The position numbers and the translations under genes were made by a program. From contig JABHWX010000057.1 in the NCBI GenBank assembly GCA_018657585.1, forward strand, positions 1-37,319: a DNA stretch of 37,319 nucleotides, in the 5' to 3' direction. This DNA comes from Phycisphaerae bacterium. Lineage in GTDB: Bacteria > Planctomycetota > Phycisphaerae > Phycisphaerales > SM1A02. This document shows positions 23,922-33,131 of this stretch, piece by piece; position 1 is the stretch's first letter; each line of letters starts with the position of its first letter. The notes under the pieces were generated by a model. The model was not told the origin of the DNA. It made no database searches and worked only from the letters and a program-made list of their open reading frames with translations.

Positions 23922-26059
23922 GTTTTTTGAATCGACACCACTGTTCCTTTGAATAGTGGTGTTTTTGATTCTTCGTCAACTTCATTTGATAACAACACAT
24001 TTGCTTCTGGAAAATACATGGCGCAATTTCCAGTAGTAATTTGATATGGTCTCACAGTAACAAAAAGTGAACCGTTTACCCCAACTACATTCACTCGTTC
24101 CTCTGGAGCAAGATGCATGTCCTTCATGTCCTGTTCATTCATCATAATAATGTCTCTTTGTGTTTGATTTCGATAAACATCTTCTTCTTCGTATACAACT
24201 GTGTTAAATTGACCTTCGGATCGAATTGTCATCAAACGCAACTGAAACTCTGCAAGTTTCTTTGTTGGTTCAATCTGAATTACGTGCGATTTTACCTTAC
24301 CTGTAGATGTAGAAAACGAAGGCGAATGAAATGTTCTGCCTTCTATTTGATGCTCTAATTGATTATCAAAACCAGTGATACACGAAGAAAGCAATGCACG
24401 AACAGCAGAGTGATCTCTGTATTTTTCCCACGAAATTACTCCTACGCCTTTTGTGGCAATGTCCACAAGAATGCTTACTTCTGAGCGTGGCCCATTGTGC
24501 CGAGGTGAACCACCTGAACTCCTGCGAACATAATTGAACATTGACTCTTGCGTTGTCGTTTGCGATTCTTCATCTCTTGGAAGCACTGGAAAAATAATTG
24601 TATCTACGCCTCGTCCTTGGAAATGCCCTTGATTCAGCGTTGTAGACAAATAGGTAACAAGTTGTATCTTTGACATGGCTTCCATTGCAAATCGGGTATC
24701 GGGGTTTGCGCCAACAAGGTTCCCACCCAAGCACATTGCATATTTGATATTCCCCTTGCACGCTTCCTTCATACACCACATTGTGTCACCAGTATCTATC
24801 TCTGGTTTGGGAAGGGTTACAGAAAGTTCTTTTTCGATTGCACGAGCCATGTTCCCCTTCAATATAGGCGCAACTCCTACCGAACCCATACCCTGCACAT
24901 TAGAGTGCCCTCTGAGCGGTAATAAACCCGCGCCCTCTTTGCCAAGCATTCCACGAGCGATTGCAACATTTGCGATAGAACGCACTCCATCAACTCCCCC
25001 CTTCGTATGTGTGATACCCATCGCCCAACAAAAAATAGTTGCAGAAGATTGACTGTATATTTTGCTTACTTCCTCAATGAGTTCTAATTTCACCCCACTT
25101 TGTTCCACAATCCAATCCCAAGAAATTCCCCTTGCTTGCATCCTCGTTTCAGGAAAACATTCAGCATGGTGTTCTACAAAATGTTCATCAATAGCATCAT
25201 GTTCATCAAGCCATTTCAGAATTCCCATGAACAAGGCCTGATCTCCACCAATGTGCGGTTGAACGTATAGATCAGAAATCGTTGATCCAAATAAAAGACT
25301 TCTGAGATCACTCGGAACGCGAAATTTACAAAGCCCCGGTTCAAGAAGTGGGTTGACAACGATTACTTTACCGCCACGCCTCCGAAGATCAATAAGTGAT
25401 TTGAGTAACCGCGGGTGATTCGATGGTGGGTTACAACCAATTAAAAAAACCACATCGCTTTTGGATAAATCTTCGAGTTGGACCGTTGCAGTTCCAGAAC
25501 CCGTGACGCTTGTCAGACCAACCCCACTTGCTTGGTGGCAGTAATACGAACAGTTATTTATATTATTCGTCCCGCGTATTCTCGCAAGGAGTTGCAACAA
25601 GAAACCTGCCTCGTTACTAGATCTACCAGAACAATAGTAGAACGACTTTTCAGGAAGGGTCGATTTAATTTTTTCTCCAACCTGATTAAGCGCTTCATCC
25701 CAGTCGATAGGTTTGTAATGCATGTCTAACGGCCCTGCATACAACGGAAATGTAATACGTCCTAGACCTTCAAGTTCACGGGGGGACATTGCAGAGAGTT
25801 GTGAGATTGTATGTCGTTCAAAAAAATCTTGAGAAATCGCACCCTGCATATCTGCTGCCATCGCCTGTACAGATTTCTTACAAAACTCTGGAAACTTCCC
25901 TGCTTCATTTACCATTCCACCGCGTTGTCCGCCCATCCCGAAGGCACATGTTTTACATGCATTTGGAGAACGCATCGCTTTCCACATTGCAAGAATGCCA
26001 CCAACACTACGTGCTTTTTTTAAAACATAAAAGACGGAATGAAATCCACCAATGGCCAT
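23918..26059 (-). CDS. Molybdopterin oxidoreductase, YdeP/FdhF-like alpha subunit
   Basis: 713 aa, the TIGR01701-type branch of the DMSO-reductase family (E. coli YdeP has about 760 aa). The N-terminus has CKTCAFGMGGQRGGMVNE with Cys35, Cys38 and a later Cys60, likely a [4Fe-4S] site. YYCHQASGVGL (172-182) aligns with the UHGPSVAGL segment of formate dehydrogenase H, making Cys174 the Mo ligand in place of selenocysteine and keeping the next His. The C-terminal third forms the dinucleotide-binding domain. The natural substrate of this branch is not established; YdeP is linked to acid resistance. It shares TGATG with the upstream M3 peptidase gene. No electron-transfer subunit or fdhD is nearby. 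Confidence 0.88.
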   Translation of the reverse strand: MAIGGFHSVFYVLKKARSVGGILAMWKAMRSPNACKTCAFGMGGQRGGMVNEAGKFPEFCKKSVQAMAADMQGAISQDFFERHTISQLSAMSPRELEGLGRITFPLYAGPLDMHYKPIDWDEALNQVGEKIKSTLPEKSFYYCSGRSSNEAGFLLQLLARIRGTNNINNCSYYCHQASGVGLTSVTGSGTATVQLEDLSKSDVVFLIGCNPPSNHPRLLKSLIDLRRRGGKVIVVNPLLEPGLCKFRVPSDLRSLLFGSTISDLYVQPHIGGDQALFMGILKWLDEHDAIDEHFVEHHAECFPETRMQARGISWDWIVEQSGVKLELIEEVSKIYSQSSATIFCWAMGITHTKGGVDGVRSIANVAIARGMLGKEGAGLLPLRGHSNVQGMGSVGVAPILKGNMARAIEKELSVTLPKPEIDTGDTMWCMKEACKGNIKYAMCLGGNLVGANPDTRFAMEAMSKIQLVTYLSTTLNQGHFQGRGVDTIIFPVLPRDEESQTTTQESMFNYVRRSSGGSPRHNGPRSEVSILVDIATKGVGVISWEKYRDHSAVRALLSSCITGFDNQLEHQIEGRTFHSPSFSTSTGKVKSHVIQIEPTKKLAEFQLRLMTIRSEGQFNTVVYEEEDVYRNQTQRDIIMMNEQDMKDMHLAPEERVNVVGVNGSLFVTVRPYQITTGNCAMYFPEANVLLSNEVDEESKTPLFKGTVVSIQKT

Positions 26060-27765
26060 CAGGGTGCGTTTTTGTCGAGTTCTTCCTCAACAACTAACAT
26101 TAATTCGCCAACCATTTCCAATGAAAAGTCGAACTGAAGACCAGATGTTTCAAACAGTTCTGGAAGTGGCTTACTTGCACCAAGCGATAAACCTTTTTTG
26201 TAAGCAGTAATTGCAGCTTGGGGGTCTTGGCGATATTGCAGCCACATCTGTAGCGCTCCAAGTTGCGCTATACCATATTCCACATAGTAAAAAGGTACTT
26301 CAAATGGATGCAGCTGTCTGTGCCAAGCCGCTTCTTGCTCTGCTTCTAACCCAGACCAATCAACTCCGCCACCGAAACGTTTACCCAATTCAACCCATTT
26401 TGCTGTTCGTTCATCTCGTGTGTGTTCTGGATTTAAATAAATCCAATGTTGAAATGCGTCGATTGTTGCAACCCATGGCAATATATTCACTATTCCTTCA
26501 AGGTGTTTACGAATTGCTCGCTTGCATTCTGCTTCTGTATAAAACTCATCAAGAAATGGATATGCAAGTGACTCCATACTCATCGAAGCAACTTCAGCAA
26601 ATTCAAGTGGGGCCGTTCTGTTCCACACTAAATCATCGTGCCGACAAAGCATGTAATGGAATGCGTGGCCTGCTTCGTGCACCATTGTGTCAAGGTCGCG
26701 AGGAAGTCCTGCAGCATTCATAAAAATAAATGGCATTCGCTTACGATCACGGCTTGCTTGGTAACCACCGGGGGCTTTGCCTTTCCGAGATGCAAGGTCA
26801 AGTGAATACCCACCATCACGCATGGTGTCAAACATGTCCCCAAGCCCTTCGCCCATACGGTGGAATAGTTTAGATGTTTTTTCAATAAGGTCATCCGCTG
26901 TATCAAATGGTTTAAGCGCATCAAGACCGCAGGGGTCAACTGATAAATCCCAAGGGCGCAATGTATCTAAACCTAGAGCTGCTTTTCTTTCTTCAGCGAG
27001 TTTGCGAACAATAGGCATACATTTTTGTTCAATCGCGTCGTGAAATACAACACAATCGTCAGGGGTGTAATCAAAGCGATGCATCTCAGCAAACACATAT
27101 CCCATGTAATTATCAAAACCAGCGTTATGTGCCGTTTGGTTTCGATTCTTCACCATTTTGTCAAAGATGCCATCAATCGCATCTCTATCTTGCAAACGAC
27201 GTTCTGCTACAGAGCGCCATGCAGATTCACGCACATTTCGATCTTGATCTTGCTGGTAGACGCCCATCTGTGGCATAGTTTTTTCTTCGTCATCGAAGTT
27301 CACCATCATCGCTCCACAAACTTCTGAATACTCTTGCCCTAGTTTTGTATCTTCAGTTTGGAGAGGCACATTTTCATCACGATAAATTTCAACATCTGCA
27401 AACCAGTTACGAAGCATCACACCATAGCGAACTGGATTCAATCCCGCAACGAATTCTGAACGGACAACTTTTTTGTTCAGTTCAAAGCCAACTTTCTTTA
27501 ACTCTGGTTCAACATTTTCGATAAATGACAAGAATCCGTTTTTAGCATCCTCATCTTCAGTGTTACATGTCATTGCAATATATAAATCTGAACCAGCCTC
27601 TGCAACTGCTGCATCAAGTTCGCTTCGATCAAGAAGAAACTGCTCAATACAATCCGAACATGAAAATTCCCGATCTAATAGAAGTTGGTAATATGGTTGC
27701 AGGTTATCCCATGTTGTAGCATCAATATCTGCTGGGATAAAGTCTGTAATCATCATTGTTGTCAT
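26059..27765 (-). CDS. M3-family oligoendopeptidase (PepF-like)
   Basis: 568 aa from the ATG at 27765; a longer reading to 27807 overlaps ispE by 26 nt. The zinc motif HEAGH is at about 363-367 in TMVHEAGHAFHYML, and the third ligand Glu is in EFAEVASMSMES about 25 residues later. The mainly helical N-terminal region and PHE-type end match oligopeptidase F/M3B enzymes, which cut peptides of roughly 5-20 residues in the cytoplasm. It sits between ispE (16-nt gap) and the oxidoreductase gene (TGATG overlap). Confidence 0.9.
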   Translation of the reverse strand: MTTMMITDFIPADIDATTWDNLQPYYQLLLDREFSCSDCIEQFLLDRSELDAAVAEAGSDLYIAMTCNTEDEDAKNGFLSFIENVEPELKKVGFELNKKVVRSEFVAGLNPVRYGVMLRNWFADVEIYRDENVPLQTEDTKLGQEYSEVCGAMMVNFDDEEKTMPQMGVYQQDQDRNVRESAWRSVAERRLQDRDAIDGIFDKMVKNRNQTAHNAGFDNYMGYVFAEMHRFDYTPDDCVVFHDAIEQKCMPIVRKLAEERKAALGLDTLRPWDLSVDPCGLDALKPFDTADDLIEKTSKLFHRMGEGLGDMFDTMRDGGYSLDLASRKGKAPGGYQASRDRKRMPFIFMNAAGLPRDLDTMVHEAGHAFHYMLCRHDDLVWNRTAPLEFAEVASMSMESLAYPFLDEFYTEAECKRAIRKHLEGIVNILPWVATIDAFQHWIYLNPEHTRDERTAKWVELGKRFGGGVDWSGLEAEQEAAWHRQLHPFEVPFYYVEYGIAQLGALQMWLQYRQDPQAAITAYKKGLSLGASKPLPELFETSGLQFDFSLEMVGELMLVVEEELDKNAP

Positions 27766-27781
27766 GTTCTCTCCAATGCTT

Positions 27782-28600
27782 TCAGCAAGTGCGTGTTGCA
27801 ATTGCAACGAGTTCGGTTTCTTGTTCTATTTTTTTTGCAATCTCACTAGCGGACTCCGTATTATTGCATATTACAAAGAATGTGGAACCGCTTCCAGAAA
27901 GGTATATTTCTTGGTTTATAAGCTCTTTTACACAACCCATATCCTTTTCTAATCTTCGTTCCACGGCATACGCGGGGAGAAGTAGGTCGTTGCTCTGTTT
28001 GCCTTCTGGTTGCTCAAGTGAATCAAACGCCTTGTAAACATCTGCTGTCTTGCAACTGTATTCTGGACAAACAAGCACCAAGTGCGTTGTTTCGAGTTCT
28101 AATGGTTCTATTTCATCTCCAAGACCACAAACGGTTGCGTTTTTTCCGAAAAGAAAGAAGGGGACATCGGATCCAAGCTGAAGTGCCAAGTCAGCTGGAT
28201 CTATATCCAAGTTAAAAAGTTCGATGGTTGCTTTCAACATTGCAGCGGCGTCTGCCGAGCCACCACCGAGCCCTCCCCCAACAGGAATTCTTTTTTCAAG
28301 TTTCATCTGCACTGGCAATGAATGACCTAGCAATTGCTCAAGGCTTCGGTGTGCCCTGACTGCAAGGTCCGCTGTTACGGGCCAATCGATATCGGATTGC
28401 AGAGGCGCATCTGGGTGCCATAGGATGGCATACCTAGAAAGAGCGTGGCTGTCTAGCTTTGTAACTTCAAGCTCATCAGAAAGGGCGATTCGAGCCATCT
28501 TTGATTCAATCGGGTGCATTCCAGATGCCAAAGGAGATCCTACTGAAAGCGTAAAGTTAACCTTGGCTTGCGGGGAAAGATGAACTTGTTCTCTTTGCAT
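27782..28600 (-). CDS. ispE: 4-diphosphocytidyl-2-C-methyl-D-erythritol kinase IspE
   Basis: 272 aa from the ATG at 28600; the longer frame to 28720 would cover the start of the divergent AsmA-like gene and adds no family sequence. SPQAKVNFTL (9-18) contains catalytic Lys12 or Lys13, the GHMP ATP loop PVGGGLGGGSADAA is at 106-119, and GSDVPFFLFG holds Asp145. YLSGSGSTFFVI near residue 240 is motif 3. IspE phosphorylates CDP-methylerythritol in the MEP isoprenoid pathway. It heads a minus-strand run with the M3 peptidase and oxidoreductase. The 38-nt gap to the AsmA-like gene must hold both promoters. Confidence 0.92.
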   Translation of the reverse strand: MQREQVHLSPQAKVNFTLSVGSPLASGMHPIESKMARIALSDELEVTKLDSHALSRYAILWHPDAPLQSDIDWPVTADLAVRAHRSLEQLLGHSLPVQMKLEKRIPVGGGLGGGSADAAAMLKATIELFNLDIDPADLALQLGSDVPFFLFGKNATVCGLGDEIEPLELETTHLVLVCPEYSCKTADVYKAFDSLEQPEGKQSNDLLLPAYAVERRLEKDMGCVKELINQEIYLSGSGSTFFVICNNTESASEIAKKIEQETELVAIATRTC

Positions 28601-28638
28601 TACGCTGAAAGATACCAGAGCAGTATCATACGAAGTAC

Positions 28639-31386
28639 ATGCGTAAGAAGAAAATATCTTTGTGGTTTGGGATAGGGCTTGGTTGTATTGCAATTGGTGC
28701 GTTTTTTGCAATTCCACCAATTGTTGAGCAACTTCTCATCGGAAAGATTGCCGAGAACCCGGCGTACTCCGTTCGGGATGTCAGCGTTTCTTGGAAAGGC
28801 CCCCAAACTATTCGGGGTCTTCACGTTGAAGATGAATTTGGGTCAGCTGATATTGACGTAGAACTTTCCGGTGGACTTCTTGCTGTTCTTACACAGCCCT
28901 ACCAATTTGTTGTGAGTGGGGACATGGTTATACAGTCAACATTTGATTCCGTTAAAGGATCGGCTGGGCCAAGTGGTAAAAAGGAAAACGAACCTGCGCC
29001 TAAAACGGAGACCGAGCTATTTACGCTTCCTTGGTTCACCGCAGATATTGAACTTGAAACTGTCACTATCAATGCCGATGAGCCGCTCGTCTACCACGAT
29101 GTCAAAGGCGAGTTTATTGTAGAACCGGGTAGAGTCTGCTCTTTCAATTTAGACGCGAAAACAGACCGCGGTGGAAGTATTGTTTGTTTCGGAAATGCAC
29201 CAGACTTGTTAACTGAACAGGGTGAATTAAATTGGAACGCAAGTGCTTCGATGAACGTGTCCGTTAGAGATGCAGCAATTCCAACAATCGATGGGCAGGG
29301 TGGTTGGTCTGTCACAAGTCTTGATGGAGATATAACTACACCAAAATTGAGCGAAACAATCGTAGTATCCATGGTTGGCGAGTTTTCGCAATACGATATT
29401 CCTAGAGGAATAGCATCAATAAAAACACAATTCCAAAATACGCTACATTCGAGAGATCCATTTACCTTTAAGGGCAAGGAAATTGTTGGGACAATTGATG
29501 TGCAAGAGGTACCAACATCTATTCTTGCACCATTACTCAACAAATATGGTGTCGACACTGCTCGTGATTTGGGTGAAACAATGGAGTTTCATCTTGCAAG
29601 AGCAACTGAAGATTCTCTTCTATCTGCATCGTTTCAATCTGATAACGTTTCCGCTGAAGGAATTGTTGATTTCGAAATGGGGATACTCACCAACGTCTCA
29701 ATCACTGCAGATATTGGAACTGAGTTTGTTCAAGAATTAAGCAACGGTGAACTTTCAGGTGATGCAAATGCCAGTATTTACCTTAATCGACTTGTCCCTA
29801 TCGGTTTCAGCCACGATGACAAAAAAGAGTGCGAAGGAAGTCTAGTCGTAAAAGGAAACTTGCAACACGTTCCTACAGAGACCAGTATCTCTTATCTTCA
29901 ATCAGACTTCAGTGCAAATTTGAACTTGCGAAAGGTAATCATATCTGGCGTTATAACGCTCAATGAAAGTAACGCAACATATATTGCGACGTTTTTATCC
30001 ACAAACAAAAACAAATTACATGGCATTGATGATTTGTGGACGACCATTTTCAACCAACTTCCTCGTGGAAATGGCAGGGTTGCAATGGAGCGAGTTCCAA
30101 CTTCAATATTACATTACTACATCCCCCAAGAACAACAACAATTTTCTACGTTACTAGGAGAGGCGTTCTCTTTTAGCGCAACATTTTCGCAAAATGACAT
30201 TCAATTAGGATTGATTGGTGACGCTGTGCGAGCGGACGGTACCGTCTCGCTACTTGGCAACAATATTGTTACCGAGATAATCGACGTTGAAATACGCAGT
30301 GTATTACCCGCAGAATTATCAAGCACCCTACTTGGAGTTCGCATCGATAATGAATCTAAAATAGCAGTCGACATTCCTAGAATTGACATTGCAGGAAACT
30401 CTTCATTCTCCGCAATCTATGAAATTGGCTTACAGAAAACTTTTGTGAACGGAAAAACTACCAGGAAAATTGAGGGAGATCGAATAGGGGAGTTGGACGT
30501 ACACCTTGCTATGACAGGTGTTGACACACGCCTTCTGGATGCAATTCTTAATTGCAGCGGGCTTCTCGCTAATTCCCTTGGTTCACCCCTTGCCGTTGAA
30601 GTCATCGCAACCGATATTCTCGGCAAACCCATTGTCAAGGCTGGTGGGACCTCGCCAAACTCTGCATTTGAAACGTCTTTAGGCTTCTTTGATGGCAAGG
30701 TGTTTACTATTCCAGAAATACCTACAAAAGTTGATTTGCAACTCTCGCCGCAACTGACACAACATTTCCTGAAGGACTTAGGACCAGTACTCTCAGATAT
30801 TCGCTCGGTAAAAAATCCCATACGGATGACGGTGTCGAACGCGAGTACCACAACGGATGGAAATGTCGCTTCACTAAATGCAGACATTCTCATTAACATC
30901 GGAGAGGTAGAACTTGACAGTGGATCTGCAACCATGAAGCTACTACCAATGTTTAACACAAAACATGTTGAGATAGTTCCTGCATTCTTTGACCCTATTC
31001 AGATAGAAATACGAAATGGAATTGCGACGTACAAAAGGTTTAACCTTACACTCGTTGGGAAATATTCAATTCCCTATTCAGGAACTATTGACTTTGTAAC
31101 ACGGCAACTTAATATTAAAACAGCTGTTCCTCTCAGTGGTCTTGGATACAGCATTAAAGAACTACGTGGATTAACGACGGATATAGATGTGCCAATACTC
31201 ATCACGGGAACCATTGATCACCCAATAACAAACGTTGACCCTAATTTTGATCTCGGTAAATTGTTACAAAATGCTGCTCTTGGTGTTATTGGCGACGCAT
31301 TGGGTGGGGCTCTCGACGGAGATGGAACTGAAAAAGAAGCACCAAATCCACTCGACCTTCTTGAAGACTTGTTAGGCGGTCACTAA
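28639..31386 (+). CDS. Large AsmA-like envelope protein
   Basis: 915 aa with one N-terminal transmembrane helix (about 8-28) and a long periplasmic part that is almost entirely beta-strand and Thr/Ser/Asp rich. The beginning (PPIVEQLLIGKIAENPAYSVRDVSVSW) resembles AsmA/DUF748-like N-termini, and residues about 800-880 end with TDIDVPILITGTIDHP, the form of the AsmA_2-type C-terminal repeat, before a Gly/Asp-rich tail. AsmA proteins are proposed to bridge the periplasm for phospholipid transport to the outer membrane, which implies a diderm host. It is followed by tag after 2 nt. A TATCAT element lies 9 nt before the ATG. Confidence 0.75.
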   Translation: MRKKKISLWFGIGLGCIAIGAFFAIPPIVEQLLIGKIAENPAYSVRDVSVSWKGPQTIRGLHVEDEFGSADIDVELSGGLLAVLTQPYQFVVSGDMVIQSTFDSVKGSAGPSGKKENEPAPKTETELFTLPWFTADIELETVTINADEPLVYHDVKGEFIVEPGRVCSFNLDAKTDRGGSIVCFGNAPDLLTEQGELNWNASASMNVSVRDAAIPTIDGQGGWSVTSLDGDITTPKLSETIVVSMVGEFSQYDIPRGIASIKTQFQNTLHSRDPFTFKGKEIVGTIDVQEVPTSILAPLLNKYGVDTARDLGETMEFHLARATEDSLLSASFQSDNVSAEGIVDFEMGILTNVSITADIGTEFVQELSNGELSGDANASIYLNRLVPIGFSHDDKKECEGSLVVKGNLQHVPTETSISYLQSDFSANLNLRKVIISGVITLNESNATYIATFLSTNKNKLHGIDDLWTTIFNQLPRGNGRVAMERVPTSILHYYIPQEQQQFSTLLGEAFSFSATFSQNDIQLGLIGDAVRADGTVSLLGNNIVTEIIDVEIRSVLPAELSSTLLGVRIDNESKIAVDIPRIDIAGNSSFSAIYEIGLQKTFVNGKTTRKIEGDRIGELDVHLAMTGVDTRLLDAILNCSGLLANSLGSPLAVEVIATDILGKPIVKAGGTSPNSAFETSLGFFDGKVFTIPEIPTKVDLQLSPQLTQHFLKDLGPVLSDIRSVKNPIRMTVSNASTTTDGNVASLNADILINIGEVELDSGSATMKLLPMFNTKHVEIVPAFFDPIQIEIRNGIATYKRFNLTLVGKYSIPYSGTIDFVTRQLNIKTAVPLSGLGYSIKELRGLTTDIDVPILITGTIDHPITNVDPNFDLGKLLQNAALGVIGDALGGALDGDGTEKEAPNPLDLLEDLLGGH

Positions 31387-31388
31387 CT

Positions 31389-31940
31389 ATGCCTCGATGT
31401 GGCTGGTGCGGTGATGATCCTGTGTATGTTGCATACCATGATGAGGAGTGGGGCGTTCCTGAGCATGACGACCGGGCTCTTTATGAAAAACTCTGTTTAG
31501 ATGGGTTTCAAGCAGGATTATCTTGGATTATCGTTTTAAAGAAACGGGATAATTTCAGGAAAGCGTTTGATAATTTCGACCCTGAGAAAGTTGCGAGATA
31601 TGGGAAGAGGCAGATCAATAAACTTCTGAAAGATGCTGGCATCATTCGAAGTCAATCGAAAATTAACGGTGCAATTGCAAACGCAAAAGCGTGGCTTGCG
31701 ATTATGGAAAATGGCACTGGGTCATTCGATGATTTCTTATGGAAACACGTCAATCATAAAATAATAGTGAACAAATGGAAAACCGATACACAAATCCCTG
31801 CTTCTACCCCAATCAGTGAAGCAATGGCAAAGGACTTAAAAAAACACAACTTTAAATTCGTCGGTCCAACTATTTGCTACGCCTTCATGCAAGCAGTAGG
31901 AATGGTCAACGACCACGTCATCAGTTGCCCGCAATATTGA
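31389..31940 (+). CDS. tag: DNA-3-methyladenine glycosylase I
   Basis: 183 aa, the standard Tag length. RCGWCGDDPVYVAYHDEEWGVP at the N-terminus has the zinc Cys and His, LCLDGFQAGLSWIIVLKKR carries the catalytic Glu/Asp region with the base-binding aromatic residues, and HVISCPQY at the end supplies the last zinc His and Cys. Tag removes 3-methyladenine from alkylated DNA in base-excision repair. It follows the AsmA-like gene by 2 nt and likely shares its transcript. Confidence 0.94.
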   Translation: MPRCGWCGDDPVYVAYHDEEWGVPEHDDRALYEKLCLDGFQAGLSWIIVLKKRDNFRKAFDNFDPEKVARYGKRQINKLLKDAGIIRSQSKINGAIANAKAWLAIMENGTGSFDDFLWKHVNHKIIVNKWKTDTQIPASTPISEAMAKDLKKHNFKFVGPTICYAFMQAVGMVNDHVISCPQY

Positions 31941-31956
31941 TTATCCATGGGATAAT
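31940..31956. terminator. Bidirectional hairpin between tag and nif3
   Basis: ATTATCC and GGATAAT form a perfect 7-bp stem with a 3-nt loop. It touches the stop codons of both convergent genes and has AT-rich flanks, but no long U-tract. It resembles the smaller inverted repeat at 4405-4421. Confidence 0.4.
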
Positions 31957-33080
31957 TAAAAGTATGTCCAGAGTGGGGCGTCAGCGGTGCTTACTGAAAT
32001 ATCTGCTTTTGGAAGCAGCTCGATAAGTTGCTCTTTAAGTTTTGGCAAATACCCACGTTCACTGTTGGTATGCCCCGTCAATACAACGGTGCAACCACGA
32101 GCTGTTGCTGCTACTACACGATGATGTGTCATCTCACCAGTAATAAAAACTTCACACCCATCGTCAATTGCTAATTCACAAACCGAACCACCTGCACCAG
32201 CGCACATCCCAATAGTTTGAACACTCGACCTGTCATCTTTTCCCGCAGCTGGAGCAACGCGAACGTAGCCGATACCTAGGTGTTTTTTGAGTTTGCGTGC
32301 AAGTTCATCGAGTTGCATGGGTTGATCAAGAAGAATACGTCTACCAACCCCCATATCCCGACGTGGTCGCTCACAGAGTTCGTGCACTTCAAGCGCAGGT
32401 TCTTCGTACGGGTGGAATTGGCGAAGTGCCTGAATGGCGAGAGAAAGAGATGCTCTTGACACAACCATTTCAAACTTACACTCTATAACACTTTGTAATT
32501 CTCCGGAGACACCGTGCGTCGGGTTCGTACCTTCTTTTCCAATGAAAGTACCTGTACCGGCTGTAGTGAACGAACATTGTTCATACTGTCCAATTCGACC
32601 ACACCCAACGCTTGAAAGTGCAAGTCGTAGTGCTTCGACGCTGTCTTCTGGGCACACTGTAATTATTTTGCATTCTTCATCCGGCGGCAAATTCCCAAAT
32701 GGGCGTAAAGCGCGAACATCTCCATCACCTAAACCTTCAACTATCCAATCATTCACCCCACCTTTTGCAATGTCAAGCGATGTGTGTGGAGAGTAAATTG
32801 CAATGTTGTTAGAAATTGCATCAAGAACTACACGTTCCTTGAACGTTCTATTTGTGATTGATTTTAGCGGGTCAAATATTGGGGGGTGGTAAGAAACAAT
32901 TACATTTGCTTTCATTGCAATTGCTTCTTTTAACACCGACTCTGTAAGATCAATCGTAAGCAAAATTTTATCTGCTGCCCAATCTGGGGTTCCAACGAGC
33001 AAACCAACATTGTCCCATTCGTTTGCGTAATACGTCGGGGCAAAAGTATCAAAAGCCGATATGAGTTTTTGTGTTTTCAT
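31956..33080 (-). CDS. Nif3-like dinuclear metal centre protein
   Basis: 374 aa, the long form of the NIF3/YqfO family (previously annotated as GTP cyclohydrolase 1 type 2). The metal ligands are seen in SYHPPIFDPLK near the N-terminus and in TGHTNSERG near the C-terminus. Between the two halves, residues about 140-235 form the PII-like insertion ending in FHPYEEPALEVHEL. The function is unresolved; a metal-dependent hydrolase or metal chaperone is proposed. It is divergent from the Bax-inhibitor gene with 51 nt between starts; AATAAT lies 5 nt before its ATG. Confidence 0.88.
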   Translation of the reverse strand: MKTQKLISAFDTFAPTYYANEWDNVGLLVGTPDWAADKILLTIDLTESVLKEAIAMKANVIVSYHPPIFDPLKSITNRTFKERVVLDAISNNIAIYSPHTSLDIAKGGVNDWIVEGLGDGDVRALRPFGNLPPDEECKIITVCPEDSVEALRLALSSVGCGRIGQYEQCSFTTAGTGTFIGKEGTNPTHGVSGELQSVIECKFEMVVSRASLSLAIQALRQFHPYEEPALEVHELCERPRRDMGVGRRILLDQPMQLDELARKLKKHLGIGYVRVAPAAGKDDRSSVQTIGMCAGAGGSVCELAIDDGCEVFITGEMTHHRVVAATARGCTVVLTGHTNSERGYLPKLKEQLIELLPKADISVSTADAPLWTYF

Positions 33081-33131
33081 AAGTAATTATTCAGTAGAAT
33101 ACCCCAAGTACCTAAACGGAGGATACACCAT

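Noticed and set aside
27782-28720. 312-aa reading of ispE
   Set aside because: It would cover the start of the divergent AsmA-like gene; the GHMP sequence begins just after the ATG at 28600.
30417-30959. Minus-strand frame of 180 codons inside the AsmA-like gene
   Set aside because: The product is Ser/Thr/Pro-rich as expected for an antisense shadow, and the plus-strand frame is continuous through it.
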